In this document: piece by piece, positions 1-7,076 of the stretch
Numbering within the stretch: position 1 is the first letter of the stretch
Layout: every line of letters starts with the position of its first letter
Assembly: GCA_938036925.1 (NCBI GenBank)
Contig: CALHVU010000027.1
Location: 1-20,516 of the forward strand
Length of the DNA stretch: 20,516 nt
Direction: 5' to 3'
Origin: an uncultured Atopobium sp.
GTDB taxonomy: Bacteria > Actinomycetota > Coriobacteriia > Coriobacteriales > Atopobiaceae
The notes under the pieces: model-generated
Told to the model about the DNA's origin: nothing
Databases searched by the model: none
The model's input: only the letters and a program-made list of their open reading frames with translations
Position numbers and translations under genes: made by a program

Positions 1-47
1 CAGCCTGTGGCTTTGCTACATAAGAGCACATATATCGCATTACTAAA

Positions 48-71
48 GCGCCTGACCCCAGGCGCTTTTTT
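48..71 (+). terminator. Rho-independent terminator of an upstream gene
   Basis: A 7-bp GC-rich stem (GCGCCTG at 48-54, CAGGCGC at 59-65) with an ACCC loop is followed by six T residues at 66-71. It would end a transcript entering from the left. The 47 bases before it have stops in two plus frames (taa at 19-21 and 43-45), so the tail of an upstream gene could lie there, but it is too short to identify. Confidence 0.85.
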
Positions 72-85
72 GTGTGGAAAACCGA

Positions 86-115
86 TTGGGCGTCCGAGCA
101 GAAATTGGGTACACT
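86..115 (+). promoter_or_regulatory. Candidate promoter of the patatin-like gene
   Basis: A -35-like TTGGGC (86-91) and a -10-like TACACT (110-115) are separated by 18 bp. They lie between the upstream terminator and the ribosome site GGAGG at 132-136. Match to consensus is moderate, so this is a position-based inference. Confidence 0.4.
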
Positions 116-141
116 CTGAATAACGAAATTCGGAGGTTGTT

Positions 142-1098
142 ATGGACGATCAGCAGCAAAAATTCTCGCAGAACGGTGGCGTGGAGCAGGAGCCGACGCA
201 CCCATCTTCAACTGCGCTTGTGCTAGAAGGCGGCAGTTATCGAGGCATTTTTACCGCTGGAATTCTTGATGTACTTCGCGAGAAGGGCGTCACCAACTTT
301 GAGAGCGTGTGGGGAGTTTCCGCAGGTGCCATCAACGCCGTGAGCTTCAGGTCCAAGCAGATGGGTCGCGCCATGCGCATTATGCTGGCCTTTAGGGACG
401 ATCCTCGCTTTCTTTCGATTCGCTCGTTGATCACTACTGGCGACATCGCAGGCGCGGATTTTATGTTTGACGAAATCCAAAACCACCTGGACCCTTGCGA
501 TAACGAGGCGTTCAATCAAAATCCCATGCAGATGTATGTGGTTGCGTCCGATGTTACGTTTGGTACGTCGGCATATCTGCACGTAAAAAAGTTCCCGGAA
601 GACGTGACCATGGTCCGAGCGTCCGCGTCGATGCCAACGGTTTCTCGTATGGTTGAGCTGGACGGACATCGTTATTTGGACGGCGGAACAACCGATTCAA
701 TTCCGTTTGCGGCGGCGCTTGGTCTGCCCGACGGAAAAGCTGAGTACGCGGTTGACGTTCCCGACCACGCGCCAGCAAAGAAAGCGCTGGTCATTGTCAC
801 GCAGGACAGAAACTTCGTAAAAACCGACGTCAACGAGCAGGTTGCCATTCGCTCGAAGCTCTATTCTGCATATCCGTACTTTGAAGCTGCGCTGGCTTCT
901 CGCGCCGAGCGATACATGGATCAACGCAAACAGCTCTTTGAGCTGGAGGAAGAGGGCAGGGTGCTGGTGCTTGAGCCTCCCGAGCCAGTTGAAGTTAAAG
1001 TTAACGAGAAGTCCGGTGAGGCCCTGCTGTCTCTGTACCTAACGGGTCGACAAGTTGCACTTGAGCGCCTCGAAGAGATTAAAAGTTTTATCGAGTAG
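142..1098 (+). CDS. Patatin-like phospholipase / lipid acyl hydrolase
   Basis: The 318-residue protein has the patatin fold hallmarks. A glycine-rich oxyanion loop LEGGSYRG lies at residues 28-35. The nucleophile elbow GVSAG places the catalytic serine at residue 60. The catalytic aspartate is in a DGG motif at residues 180-182. Such enzymes use a Ser-Asp dyad to cleave acyl esters of phospholipids or neutral lipids. No signal peptide or membrane helix is visible, so a cytoplasmic or peripheral location is likely. The ATG at 142 has GGAGG 5 nt upstream. It resembles the bacterial YjjU/RssA-type patatin proteins. The true substrate cannot be read from the sequence. It may share a transcript with the small membrane gene downstream. 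Confidence 0.88.
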   Translation: MDDQQQKFSQNGGVEQEPTHPSSTALVLEGGSYRGIFTAGILDVLREKGVTNFESVWGVSAGAINAVSFRSKQMGRAMRIMLAFRDDPRFLSIRSLITTGDIAGADFMFDEIQNHLDPCDNEAFNQNPMQMYVVASDVTFGTSAYLHVKKFPEDVTMVRASASMPTVSRMVELDGHRYLDGGTTDSIPFAAALGLPDGKAEYAVDVPDHAPAKKALVIVTQDRNFVKTDVNEQVAIRSKLYSAYPYFEAALASRAERYMDQRKQLFELEEEGRVLVLEPPEPVEVKVNEKSGEALLSLYLTGRQVALERLEEIKSFIE

Positions 1099-1196
1099 AG
1101 TGTGTGGGCCGGCACTCGCATGGCCTGCGGTGGCTTGCACGCGACCTGCGCAGGAAGCACAAATTGAAACGAAAAGAGTTTGTTTTGAAGACACCG

Positions 1197-1592
1197 ATGA
1201 ACAAGTTTTTGAAGGTAATGTTTGCGCTGGTTATCGTTGCGATGACTGGTGCGGCAATTCTGCAGATCGTCGCCCCCGAGTACATGGGAAGCAACGCCGC
1301 TTATGGCATTTCGACCAGATGGCAGCGAGAGATTGGTTTTTGGAATCTCGCGGTGCTCATCATTTTGGTCACCACTTGTTTCCACTACGATTGGGTCTAT
1401 CTACGTGCAATTTTGCTCGCGCTGATTCTGGGCGGCATTGGAATTGGAACCAATCACTTCATCCATTTTTTGAGTGCTCACGAGTCGGTAAATTTGGTAG
1501 GTGCTATCGAGAATTACGTTCTTGCAGTTGGTTGGATAATCGGCTGGAAGCTTGAATGTAACCGCAGGAAGACTGCAGGCGCTACTGAGTAA
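1197..1592 (+). CDS. Small four-helix membrane protein of unknown function
   Basis: From the ATG at 1197 this is 131 residues with four predicted hydrophobic helices at about 5-25, 47-63, 67-87 and 100-117, and a basic C-terminus. A stretch IGFWNLAVLI begins the second helix. The frame is open back to a GTG at 1104, just after the patatin stop. Alternative starts are TTG at 1164, with AGGAAG at 1152-1157 about 6 nt before it, and TTG at 1185. The ribosome site before 1197 is weak, so the N-terminus is uncertain, and a start at 1164 would add 11 basic residues. It resembles small uncharacterised membrane proteins (possibly DUF6790-like, unverified). Confidence 0.7.
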   Translation: MNKFLKVMFALVIVAMTGAAILQIVAPEYMGSNAAYGISTRWQREIGFWNLAVLIILVTTCFHYDWVYLRAILLALILGGIGIGTNHFIHFLSAHESVNLVGAIENYVLAVGWIIGWKLECNRRKTAGATE

Positions 1593-2097
1593 CTGCGGAA
1601 AAGTCGCGAGCGTTTTCGCACGACAGCGCTACGAGCGAGACGTTATGCGCGCGACTTGCGTTCGAGACGTTATGTGTGCCTGATTTTCTCGTCATGTCTG
1701 AACTATTTGCCGGAAAAGCACACCAAGTCTGAGTGGTTTTGCCGGTTTTTCTCGCCATGTCTGAGTAATTTTGCTCAGACTAAGTGTGTATTTCAGGCTC
1801 AAAAATTTAGGACTACGTAGTCTATCTTTCACGCGCCTGATTTCATCAAAGATTCTGTAAATTTTGCCTAAAAAGGTAAAAGAAACTGTGGATTTGCCTG
1901 ATTTTGTCAAAGAATCTGTATTCAAAATACAGATTCTTTGCACTTTTCAGGCGCGCATGCTGTTAAGGCGCACCTGGCGAGAAACCCGGTGCACTCGCAG
2001 CGCCCTGCGCACCCGCCACTCCCCGCGCATCCGCAGCTCCGCACACCCGCAGCTATCCGCGCACCCGCGCACTCGCAGCCGGCACGCGCCCCGAACG
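1593..2097. repeat. 505-bp gene-free spacer filled with degenerate repeats
   Basis: No credible gene lies here. From left to right it holds two copies of CGAGACGTTATG (1636-1647, 1663-1674). Two related copies of a TTTTCTCGyCATGTCTGA unit follow (around 1684-1702 and 1746-1764). A 7-bp hairpin lies at 1759-1780 (GTCTGAG/CTCAGAC). Four copies of a 23-bp unit starting GCCTGA follow (see separate entry). The last part, 1974-2095, is a C- and G-rich stretch of degenerate GCGCACCCGC-type units. It may include the 3' untranslated region of the minus-strand kinase gene. No origin or phage attachment site is recognisable. Confidence 0.75.
1678..1952. repeat. Four-copy 23-bp repeat family, last two copies forming a long hairpin
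   Basis: Copies begin GCCTGATTT and end in TCTG. They lie at 1678-1700, 1835-1857 and 1896-1918 on the plus strand and at 1930-1952 on the minus strand. The last two face each other and make a 26-bp imperfect stem (1896-1921 with 1927-1952) and a loop of about 5 nt. Copies 2 and 3 differ at only three positions. The hairpin lies beyond the 3' end of the minus-strand kinase gene. It could stabilise or end that transcript, although a T-run is not evident. Confidence 0.75.
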
Positions 2098-3036
2098 TTA
2101 GTGCAGGCGCGTGAGCTGCACTTTCTCGATAAGCGAATCTACAACCGAGCGCTCCGCCGCCTGAGTTCCGCTCTCCATGACGTTTGCGGCGCCCGTAGCC
2201 ATGGCCAGTCGCAGTGCGTCTTCTGTCGAGAGGCCCTGTGCATCCGCAAAGGCAAGCGCCGCCACAACGGAGTCACCGGCACCGACAGTACTTCCTACCT
2301 GGACTTTTACTGGACCTGCATACCAAACCTCGTTGGCCGTAGCGTAGACGGCGCCGTTTCCACCCATGGAAACGCAGACCGTGTCGATGCCACCAGCAAC
2401 AATTTCGGACGCGGCAGCGGCAATCGCGTCCACATCGGTCAGCTCGCGACCAAGCATGGCGGAGAGCTCGTGGTCGTTTGGCTTGGTGAAGTATGGTTTC
2501 TGCTCAAGTCCAGCTGAAAGTGCCGCGCCGTCGGCATCCAGGTAAACCTTCAGTCCGGCGTCGCGCAGGGCGCGAGTCCAGCGGCCATACGTATCAGCGG
2601 AAGCTCCGCGGGGGAGGCTGCCGGAGAGAACCACAATGTCGCCGACGGAAGTCTTGGCAATCACGTCAGCAAGTGCCTGGTCAAGTACGGTATTGGTGAC
2701 CTCAGGACCGGGTTCGTTGATGTCGGTATTGGTACCGCCTTCGGTGTCGACAACCTTGAGGTTAGTGCGTGTCTCGCCAGGAACGGAAATTGCCTGGACC
2801 TTGATGTTATTCTCGCCAAGCGCGTCAGCAATCCATTTACCGGTTTGACCAGCAAGAACAGCGATGGCAGTAGACTCTCCGCCCAGTTTAGCGATAACCT
2901 TGGAGACGTTGATACCCTTGCCGCCCGCGTCCTGCCTAAGCCACGTGATGCGATTCACCTGGTCAACGGTAAAATTTGGCACCTGGACGGTCTTGTCCAG
3001 AGCGGGGTTGAGCGTGACGGTGTAGATGCTGGGCAT
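2098..3036 (-). CDS. PfkB-family hexose-phosphate kinase, 1-phosphofructokinase-like
   Basis: The 312-residue protein has the ribokinase/PfkB fold. Near the N-terminus is LNPALDKT (residues 9-16), typical of 1-phosphofructokinase and tagatose-6-phosphate kinase. The sugar-binding AGGKGINVS is at 37-45. The anion-hole/catalytic GAGD is at 252-255, with Asp255 as the base. These enzymes transfer phosphate from ATP to fructose-1-phosphate or tagatose-6-phosphate in the cytoplasm, feeding glycolysis. FruK and LacC cannot be separated by motif alone. No fructose PTS, FruR or lac/tagatose gene is adjacent, so the usual operon context is missing. The ATG at 3034-3036 has AGGAG at 3042-3046, an ideal spacing. 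No single strong promoter was found upstream. Confidence 0.88.
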   Translation of the reverse strand: MPSIYTVTLNPALDKTVQVPNFTVDQVNRITWLRQDAGGKGINVSKVIAKLGGESTAIAVLAGQTGKWIADALGENNIKVQAISVPGETRTNLKVVDTEGGTNTDINEPGPEVTNTVLDQALADVIAKTSVGDIVVLSGSLPRGASADTYGRWTRALRDAGLKVYLDADGAALSAGLEQKPYFTKPNDHELSAMLGRELTDVDAIAAAASEIVAGGIDTVCVSMGGNGAVYATANEVWYAGPVKVQVGSTVGAGDSVVAALAFADAQGLSTEDALRLAMATGAANVMESGTQAAERSVVDSLIEKVQLTRLH

Positions 3037-3129
3037 AGTCGCTCCTCGGTTTGCGGCGCCGCAATCGACGCTTGAGTAGCACCGCCAGGCGGCGCAAGTT
3101 ATCTACGCTGATAATACTTCAGTTTTGGC

Positions 3130-3173
3130 AAAAAAGTAACCGCGGACAGCGCTGTTACGCGCATATCCGCGGT
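3130..3173 (-). terminator. Terminator of the esterase gene
   Basis: An 8-bp stem (ACCGCGGA 3139-3146, TCCGCGGT 3166-3173) has an inner GCGC/GCGC pairing. On the minus strand it is followed within 3 nt by six T residues (plus-strand A-run 3130-3135). It lies about 110 bp past the stop of the minus-strand esterase, with the repeat element in between. On the plus strand it is followed by CTTTT, so weak bidirectional action is possible. Confidence 0.7.
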
Positions 3174-3178
3174 CTTTT

Positions 3179-3257
3179 CTGGCGAGAAACCCGCGCATTC
3201 GCGGCTCGCCCTGGACTCGCGACCCGGCGGCGCACTCGCGGCTTGCCCTGGACCCGC
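3179..3257. repeat. GC-rich intergenic repeat element with two 28-bp direct copies
   Basis: Copies at 3193-3220 and 3230-3257 differ at three positions (period 37 bp). They are preceded by CTGGCGAGAAACCC at 3179-3192. The identical 14-mer also occurs at 1974-1987, again at the start of a GC-rich degenerate stretch just past the 3' end of a minus-strand gene. The 8-mer GCACTCGC is shared by these spacers (1991, 2069, 3232) and by the spacer at 1112. Confidence 0.8.
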
Positions 3258-3281
3258 GCTACCCCGGCGCGCCGTCAGCGC

Positions 3282-4307
3282 TTACTTGCTGTCAGCGCTC
3301 TTGAACTGATCGAGAGCCCAAGCGTACGCAGTTGGAGCAACCCTGGACCAGTACTTCCAGTTGTGGTTGTCGCCGGAGTCGCGCTGGTAGTCAACGTTGA
3401 TACCAGCATTTTTGAGCTGATCAACAAAGGTGTCCACGTCAGCAACAGGCACAACTCCGTCGTCGGAAGTTGTTGCAACAAAGAACGAAACCTGACTTGG
3501 ATCAACCTCACCAAGATACTGAGTTGGGAACAGCTTCTTGTACAGATCCCATGACCAGCTGGTGGTTCCGTCGCTAAAGGCGTGCTGAGACGTGTAAATA
3601 AAGTTGTCGTCAGCAAGTGTGGTCCAAACAGAAGGCGAGAGCAGAATGCCCTTGCTAAAGTAATCGGAGTGGTGCAAAACAAATCGTGCCGCACCATAAC
3701 CGCCCATAGAAATGCCGCCGATTGCGTGATCTTTGCGGTCCTTTGATACGCGATACGTGCTCTCAATGTAAGGTACCAGGTCGTTCATGATGGCAGATTC
3801 CATCTTGAGGCCGCGATCAGCGGAGTCAATGTAGAAGCTGTTAAAGCCGTCGACAAAGACCACGATAGCTCCCTGACCAGCGGTTTGAATAGCTTCATCT
3901 AGCATGGCGGACGAATCAAAGCGCTCCAGCAGATTGCGATGATTGCCATACAGGCCATGCAGCATATACACAACAGGGTAGGTCTTGTCGGGATTGGACT
4001 CGTAGTCTGCAGGCAGGTAGACATCGTAGTTCCAGTCCAGACCAAGGGTTGGCGAGTAGAACGATGTTGCTTTAACTGTTCCCTTAGGAGCTTCGTCTTT
4101 CTGCGCCTCCGTTTGAGCAGTTGAGCTGCCCTGAGCGTTCTCAGAAGCGGCTGGCGAGCAACCATAAAATGGAATCACCAGCAAAAGTGCCGCAAACAAA
4201 GCAAGCGAGGTGCTCAGAACAACATGGTTCTTGAAGCGGGCTTTGAGCTGGCCGCCCAGCAACGCAAAATTTTGGTGCAAACGTGCGATAAAATTTGTGT
4301 CACGCAT
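3282..4307 (-). CDS. Membrane-anchored esterase of the esterase D / antigen 85 alpha/beta-hydrolase family
   Basis: From the ATG at 4305-4307 this is 341 residues. The frame is open to 4409. I chose this start because AGGAGG at 4313-4318 sits 5 nt before it, while the ATG one codon earlier is only 2 nt away. Residues 29-49 are a hydrophobic signal/anchor. Cys50 follows FYG, a poor lipobox, so it may be a lipoprotein or an uncleaved anchor. A Ser/Ala/Glu/Gln-rich linker spans about 51-78. The hydrolase domain has an HGLYGN oxyanion loop (117-122), the nucleophile elbow GISMG with Ser200, a likely acid in SDDG (281-284) and His315 in DNHNW. It would hydrolyse ester bonds, or transfer acyl groups, on the outer face of the membrane. 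The substrate is unknown. It stands alone with its own terminator. Confidence 0.85.
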   Translation of the reverse strand: MRDTNFIARLHQNFALLGGQLKARFKNHVVLSTSLALFAALLLVIPFYGCSPAASENAQGSSTAQTEAQKDEAPKGTVKATSFYSPTLGLDWNYDVYLPADYESNPDKTYPVVYMLHGLYGNHRNLLERFDSSAMLDEAIQTAGQGAIVVFVDGFNSFYIDSADRGLKMESAIMNDLVPYIESTYRVSKDRKDHAIGGISMGGYGAARFVLHHSDYFSKGILLSPSVWTTLADDNFIYTSQHAFSDGTTSWSWDLYKKLFPTQYLGEVDPSQVSFFVATTSDDGVVPVADVDTFVDQLKNAGINVDYQRDSGDNHNWKYWSRVAPTAYAWALDQFKSADSK

Positions 4308-4639
4308 CATTTCCTCCTGACGTTGAAGCTTTGACCTTGGTGTAAACATACGAGCCGGCCAGCACTTCTCGCCCCATAAAATAAAAAGTCGAAACAAAAT
4401 GCATCGCACAGCAGGCCAAGTGGTTGTTCTTGTGCTGTGGACGGCTTTTTAATGTGGAGAAACCCGTCAAATTTGAACGAATTGTTGCATTCGTGAAGCA
4501 ACAAAAATTCCCGCGTACAACAGCTAAAGAGTGGAGTATACTTTTAAGGCTTTTCCACAGAGCCCCGTAATCTCTGACAAGAAAAAGCATCGATGACCCG
4601 TCCAGGGGTTATCAACTCGTAATTCGTAGGAGGAGTCAA
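4308..4639. promoter_or_regulatory. 332-bp divergent regulatory region between esterase and rplM
   Basis: This gene-free region separates the leftward esterase from the rightward ribosomal operon. It holds the esterase ribosome site (4313-4318), an inverted repeat TTGTTGC/GCAACAA at 4482-4488 and 4498-4504, the rplM promoter candidate near 4514-4542 and a leader of roughly 90 nt. A short stem (GACCC...GGGTT, 4597-4613) precedes the rplM ribosome site. No convincing esterase promoter was found. Confidence 0.6.
4514..4542 (+). promoter_or_regulatory. Candidate promoter of rplM-rpsI
   Basis: A good -10 TATACT (4537-4542) is preceded by a poor -35 CGTACA (4514-4519) at 17-bp spacing. The inverted repeat at 4482-4504 abuts its upstream edge. 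The 12-mer GTATACTTTTAA recurs at 5543-5554 before glmM, which supports a shared promoter core. Confidence 0.5.
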
Positions 4640-5080
4640 GTGAAGAAGTCGACTCAGTTCGCCAAGGCTGGCGAAGTCGAGCGCAAGTGGGTGCTCATCG
4701 ACGCTGAGGGCGCAACGCTCGGTCGTCTGGCTACAAAGGCTGCCATGATTCTTCGTGGCAAGAACAAGCCACAGTACACCCCAAACGCTGATACTGGTGA
4801 CTTTGTTGTCATCATCAATGCAGACAAGGTTGTCCTTACTGGTGTTAAGGCTGACCACAAGGAGTATTGGCGTCACTCCGGCTACCTTGGTGGCTTGAAG
4901 ATTACTTCCTTCAAGGAAGAGATGGAGAAGCACCCAGAGCGTGTTGTTGAGCACGCAGTCAAGGGCATGCTTCCTAAGACCACTCTTGGTCGCAAGCAGG
5001 GTATGAAGCTTAAGGTTTACGCCGGCGCTGAGCACCCACATGCTGCACAGAATCCCGTCAAGATTGAGCTGGAGGGCTAA
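4640..5080 (+). CDS. rplM: 50S ribosomal protein L13
   Basis: The 146-residue protein is full length (about 142 in E. coli). It shows the L13 landmarks: LIDAEGATLGRLAT near residues 18-31, the conserved NADK in the core, and the family signature GMKLKVYAGAEHPH near residues 121-134. L13 binds 23S rRNA early in assembly of the large subunit. Translation starts at a GTG at 4640 with AGGAGG at 4628-4633, 6 nt away. It is followed 3 nt later by rpsI, the usual L13-S9 pairing, so the two proteins are made from one message. Codon use is strongly biased, as expected of a highly expressed gene. Confidence 0.98.
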   Translation: MKKSTQFAKAGEVERKWVLIDAEGATLGRLATKAAMILRGKNKPQYTPNADTGDFVVIINADKVVLTGVKADHKEYWRHSGYLGGLKITSFKEEMEKHPERVVEHAVKGMLPKTTLGRKQGMKLKVYAGAEHPHAAQNPVKIELEG

Positions 5081-5083
5081 ACG

Positions 5084-5479
5084 ATGGCAGATAACACCGC
5101 TGTTTACACCGGCACCGGCCGTCGTAAAGAGGCCGTCGCTCGTGTTCGTCTTGTTCCTGGAACTGGTAAGGTTACCGTTAACGGCCGCGAGGCAACCCAG
5201 TACTTTGGTCGCCAGCAGCTCGTAGACAACGCAACCGCACCTCTCCGCATTACTGATACTCTTGGTCGTTTCGACGTCCTCGCAAACTGCGATGGCGGCG
5301 GCATCAACGGCCAGTCCGGCGCTCTTCGCCTGGGCATTGCCCGCGCTCTTCTCGAGGCTGGCGAGTATCGTGATGACCTTAAGAAGGCCGGCTACCTCAC
5401 CCGCGATTCTCGTGCGGTCGAGCGTAAGAAGTACGGTCTGAAGAAGGCTCGTAAGCGTCCTCAGTTCTCCAAGCGCTAA
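5084..5479 (+). CDS. rpsI: 30S ribosomal protein S9
   Basis: The 131-residue protein carries GTGRRKEAVARVRL at the N-terminus, the S9 signature GGGINGQSGALRLGIARAL near the middle and the basic tail ending KRPQFSKR. That tail reaches into the ribosomal P site and contacts tRNA. The start ATG at 5084 is 3 nt past the rplM stop, and the ribosome site GGAGG lies inside the end of rplM, so translation is probably coupled. A strong terminator follows 30 bp later. Confidence 0.98.
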   Translation: MADNTAVYTGTGRRKEAVARVRLVPGTGKVTVNGREATQYFGRQQLVDNATAPLRITDTLGRFDVLANCDGGGINGQSGALRLGIARALLEAGEYRDDLKKAGYLTRDSRAVERKKYGLKKARKRPQFSKR

Positions 5480-5506
5480 GGCCGCTGGACCCAAAAAAGT
5501 CCTCAC

Positions 5507-5542
5507 AAAGAGACCTGTTGTATATCGGCAGGTCTCTTTTTT
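5507..5542 (+). terminator. Terminator of the rplM-rpsI operon
   Basis: A perfect stem AAAGAGACCTG (5507-5517) with CAGGTCTCTTT (5529-5539), an 11-nt loop and a T-run to 5542. It separates the ribosomal operon from glmM. Confidence 0.93.
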
Positions 5543-5708
5543 GTATACTTTTAAATGGTTGCATTTTGCATATTTGTGCAACCGCTTTAGTCCGCACGTT
5601 CTTCTCGCCATCTGTCGAGAAGCCCCACCTGTCGAGTAGTTCGCTGGCGCTTCGCGCGCACGTTGCTCTCCACCCGACAACAGTACATTTGCAGCTTAGG
5701 AGACGCTT
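5543..5708 (+). promoter_or_regulatory. glmM leader with -10 candidate and hairpin
   Basis: TATACT at 5544-5549 directly follows the terminator T-run and lies in the same GTATACTTTTAA 12-mer as the rplM promoter. The -35 spacing is poor because the terminator occupies that place. Downstream lies a hairpin CTTCTCG/CGAGAAG (5601-5607, 5616-5622), and the octamer CGCACGTT occurs twice (5593, 5657). The glmM ribosome site TAGGAG is just before the start. Confidence 0.4.
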
Positions 5709-7052
5709 ATGAAGTACTTTGGAACCGACGGCTTTAGAGGCCGCGCAAACGAGGGTTTGAACGTCGATCACGCTTACAAAATTGGCCGCTTCATTGGCTG
5801 GTATTACGGAGCTAAGCAGGCTCGTAAGGCTCGTATCATCATTGGTAAGGATACCCGCAGGTCAAGCTATATGTTTGAGTCAGCACTTGTCTCGGGCCTG
5901 GTTGCTTCTGGCGCTGACGCATACATGCTGCATGTTATTCCTACACCTGGCGTCAGCTACGAGGTAGTTGACGGTGCCTTTGACTGCGGCGTCATGATTA
6001 CTGCATCCCACAATCCGTTCACCGATAACGGCATCAAGCTGGTCAACAAAGACGGCTACAAGATGGATGAGGACGTCCTTGAGCAGGTAGAGGCCTATAT
6101 TGACGGCGAGTTTGACGTTCCTCTGGCAACCGGTGACAGCATTGGTCGCACGGTTGATTACATGCAGGGCCGCAACCGCTACATCTCCAGTCTTATTGCG
6201 AGCTGCGGTTTTAGCCTCCAGGGCCTGAAGATTGGCCTGGATTGTGCAAACGGCGCAGCTTCTAGTGTTGCTCGCCCTGTTTTTGACGCCCTGGGCGCCG
6301 AGACTCACGTTATCAACAACGCTCCAAATGGCCTCAACATCAATGTTGATTGCGGTTCTACCCACATTGACCAGCTGCAGCGTTTTGTAGTCCAGAACGG
6401 CCTTGACGTGGGCTTTGCCTATGACGGTGACGCTGACCGCTGCCTGGCAGTTGACGAGCGCGGCCATGTAGTTGACGGAGACTTGATTCTCTACGTCTGC
6501 GGCACCTACCTTAACAAGTATGGTCGCCTGGCAAAGCAGACCGTGGTCACTACCGTCATGAGCAACTTTGGCCTGTTCAAAGCATTTGACGACGCTGGCC
6601 TCTCTTACGAGAAAACCAGCGTAGGCGATAAGTATGTCTACGCTTGCATGAATGAGAACGAGTACAGCCTGGGCGGCGAGCAGAGTGGTCACATCATCTT
6701 TGGTGACCTGGCAAAGACCGGTGACGGCATCTTGACCAGCCTCCGTATTATGGAGGTCTTACGAGCAGAGCGCGAGAAACTCTCTGAGCTGACTCGTCCC
6801 GTTACACTATATCCACAGCAGTTGGTTAACGTTCGCGTCACTGATAAAGAGGCTGCCATGCAGTCTTCCAAGGTCAATGATGCAGTTGCAGCTGCTGAGA
6901 AGTTCCTTGAGGGCAATGGTCGCGTGTTGGTCCGCGCTTCCGGAACAGAGCCTCTGGTGCGCGTTCTTGCAGAAGCTCCAACCGATGAGCTCTGCCAACA
7001 GGCAAACCAGATTGTGCTTGATGCACTTGAGGAGTATAGGCTCAGCGCTTAA
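5709..7052 (+). CDS. glmM: Phosphoglucosamine mutase
   Basis: GlmM converts glucosamine-6-phosphate to glucosamine-1-phosphate, the step before UDP-GlcNAc, in the cytoplasm. The 447-residue length is standard. All four active-site loops are present: the phosphoserine loop TASHNP with Ser100, the metal-binding DGDADR at 239-244, the sugar loop GGEQSGH at 322-328, and the phosphate-binding RASGTEP at 409-415. The N-terminal YFGTDGFRG is also typical. It leads a six-gene operon that mixes cell-wall precursor enzymes with AcpS, NAD(P)HX repair, Udg and TsaE. AcpS follows after 24 bp. Start ATG with a good TAGGAG site. Confidence 0.97.
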   Translation: MKYFGTDGFRGRANEGLNVDHAYKIGRFIGWYYGAKQARKARIIIGKDTRRSSYMFESALVSGLVASGADAYMLHVIPTPGVSYEVVDGAFDCGVMITASHNPFTDNGIKLVNKDGYKMDEDVLEQVEAYIDGEFDVPLATGDSIGRTVDYMQGRNRYISSLIASCGFSLQGLKIGLDCANGAASSVARPVFDALGAETHVINNAPNGLNINVDCGSTHIDQLQRFVVQNGLDVGFAYDGDADRCLAVDERGHVVDGDLILYVCGTYLNKYGRLAKQTVVTTVMSNFGLFKAFDDAGLSYEKTSVGDKYVYACMNENEYSLGGEQSGHIIFGDLAKTGDGILTSLRIMEVLRAEREKLSELTRPVTLYPQQLVNVRVTDKEAAMQSSKVNDAVAAAEKFLEGNGRVLVRASGTEPLVRVLAEAPTDELCQQANQIVLDALEEYRLSA

Positions 7053-7076
7053 GCGCAGATAGATCCAGGGGATACG

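Noticed and set aside
1104..1196. GTG at 1104 as start of the four-helix membrane protein
   Set aside because: No ribosome site, and the extra 31 residues are basic and translated from GC-rich repeat-like spacer DNA.
1678..1952. CRISPR array from the 23-bp repeats
   Set aside because: Spacing is irregular, one copy is inverted, copies are degenerate and no cas gene is present.
1864..2517. 217-codon plus-strand open frame across the repeat spacer and the kinase end
   Set aside because: Composition is Arg/His/Cys-rich from GC-rich repeats; half is antisense to the kinase.
4549..4639. L13 autoregulatory leader RNA before rplM
   Set aside because: The leader is about 90 nt with only a short stem, and I cannot match it to the known L13 leader; a covariance search would decide.
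4544..5680. 378-codon minus-strand open frame across rplM-rpsI
   Set aside because: It is antisense to two certain ribosomal protein genes, has no family features, and arises from their codon bias.
5880..6692. 270-codon minus-strand open frame inside glmM
   Set aside because: Fully antisense to a complete, motif-proven glmM; no ribosome site or recognisable domain.
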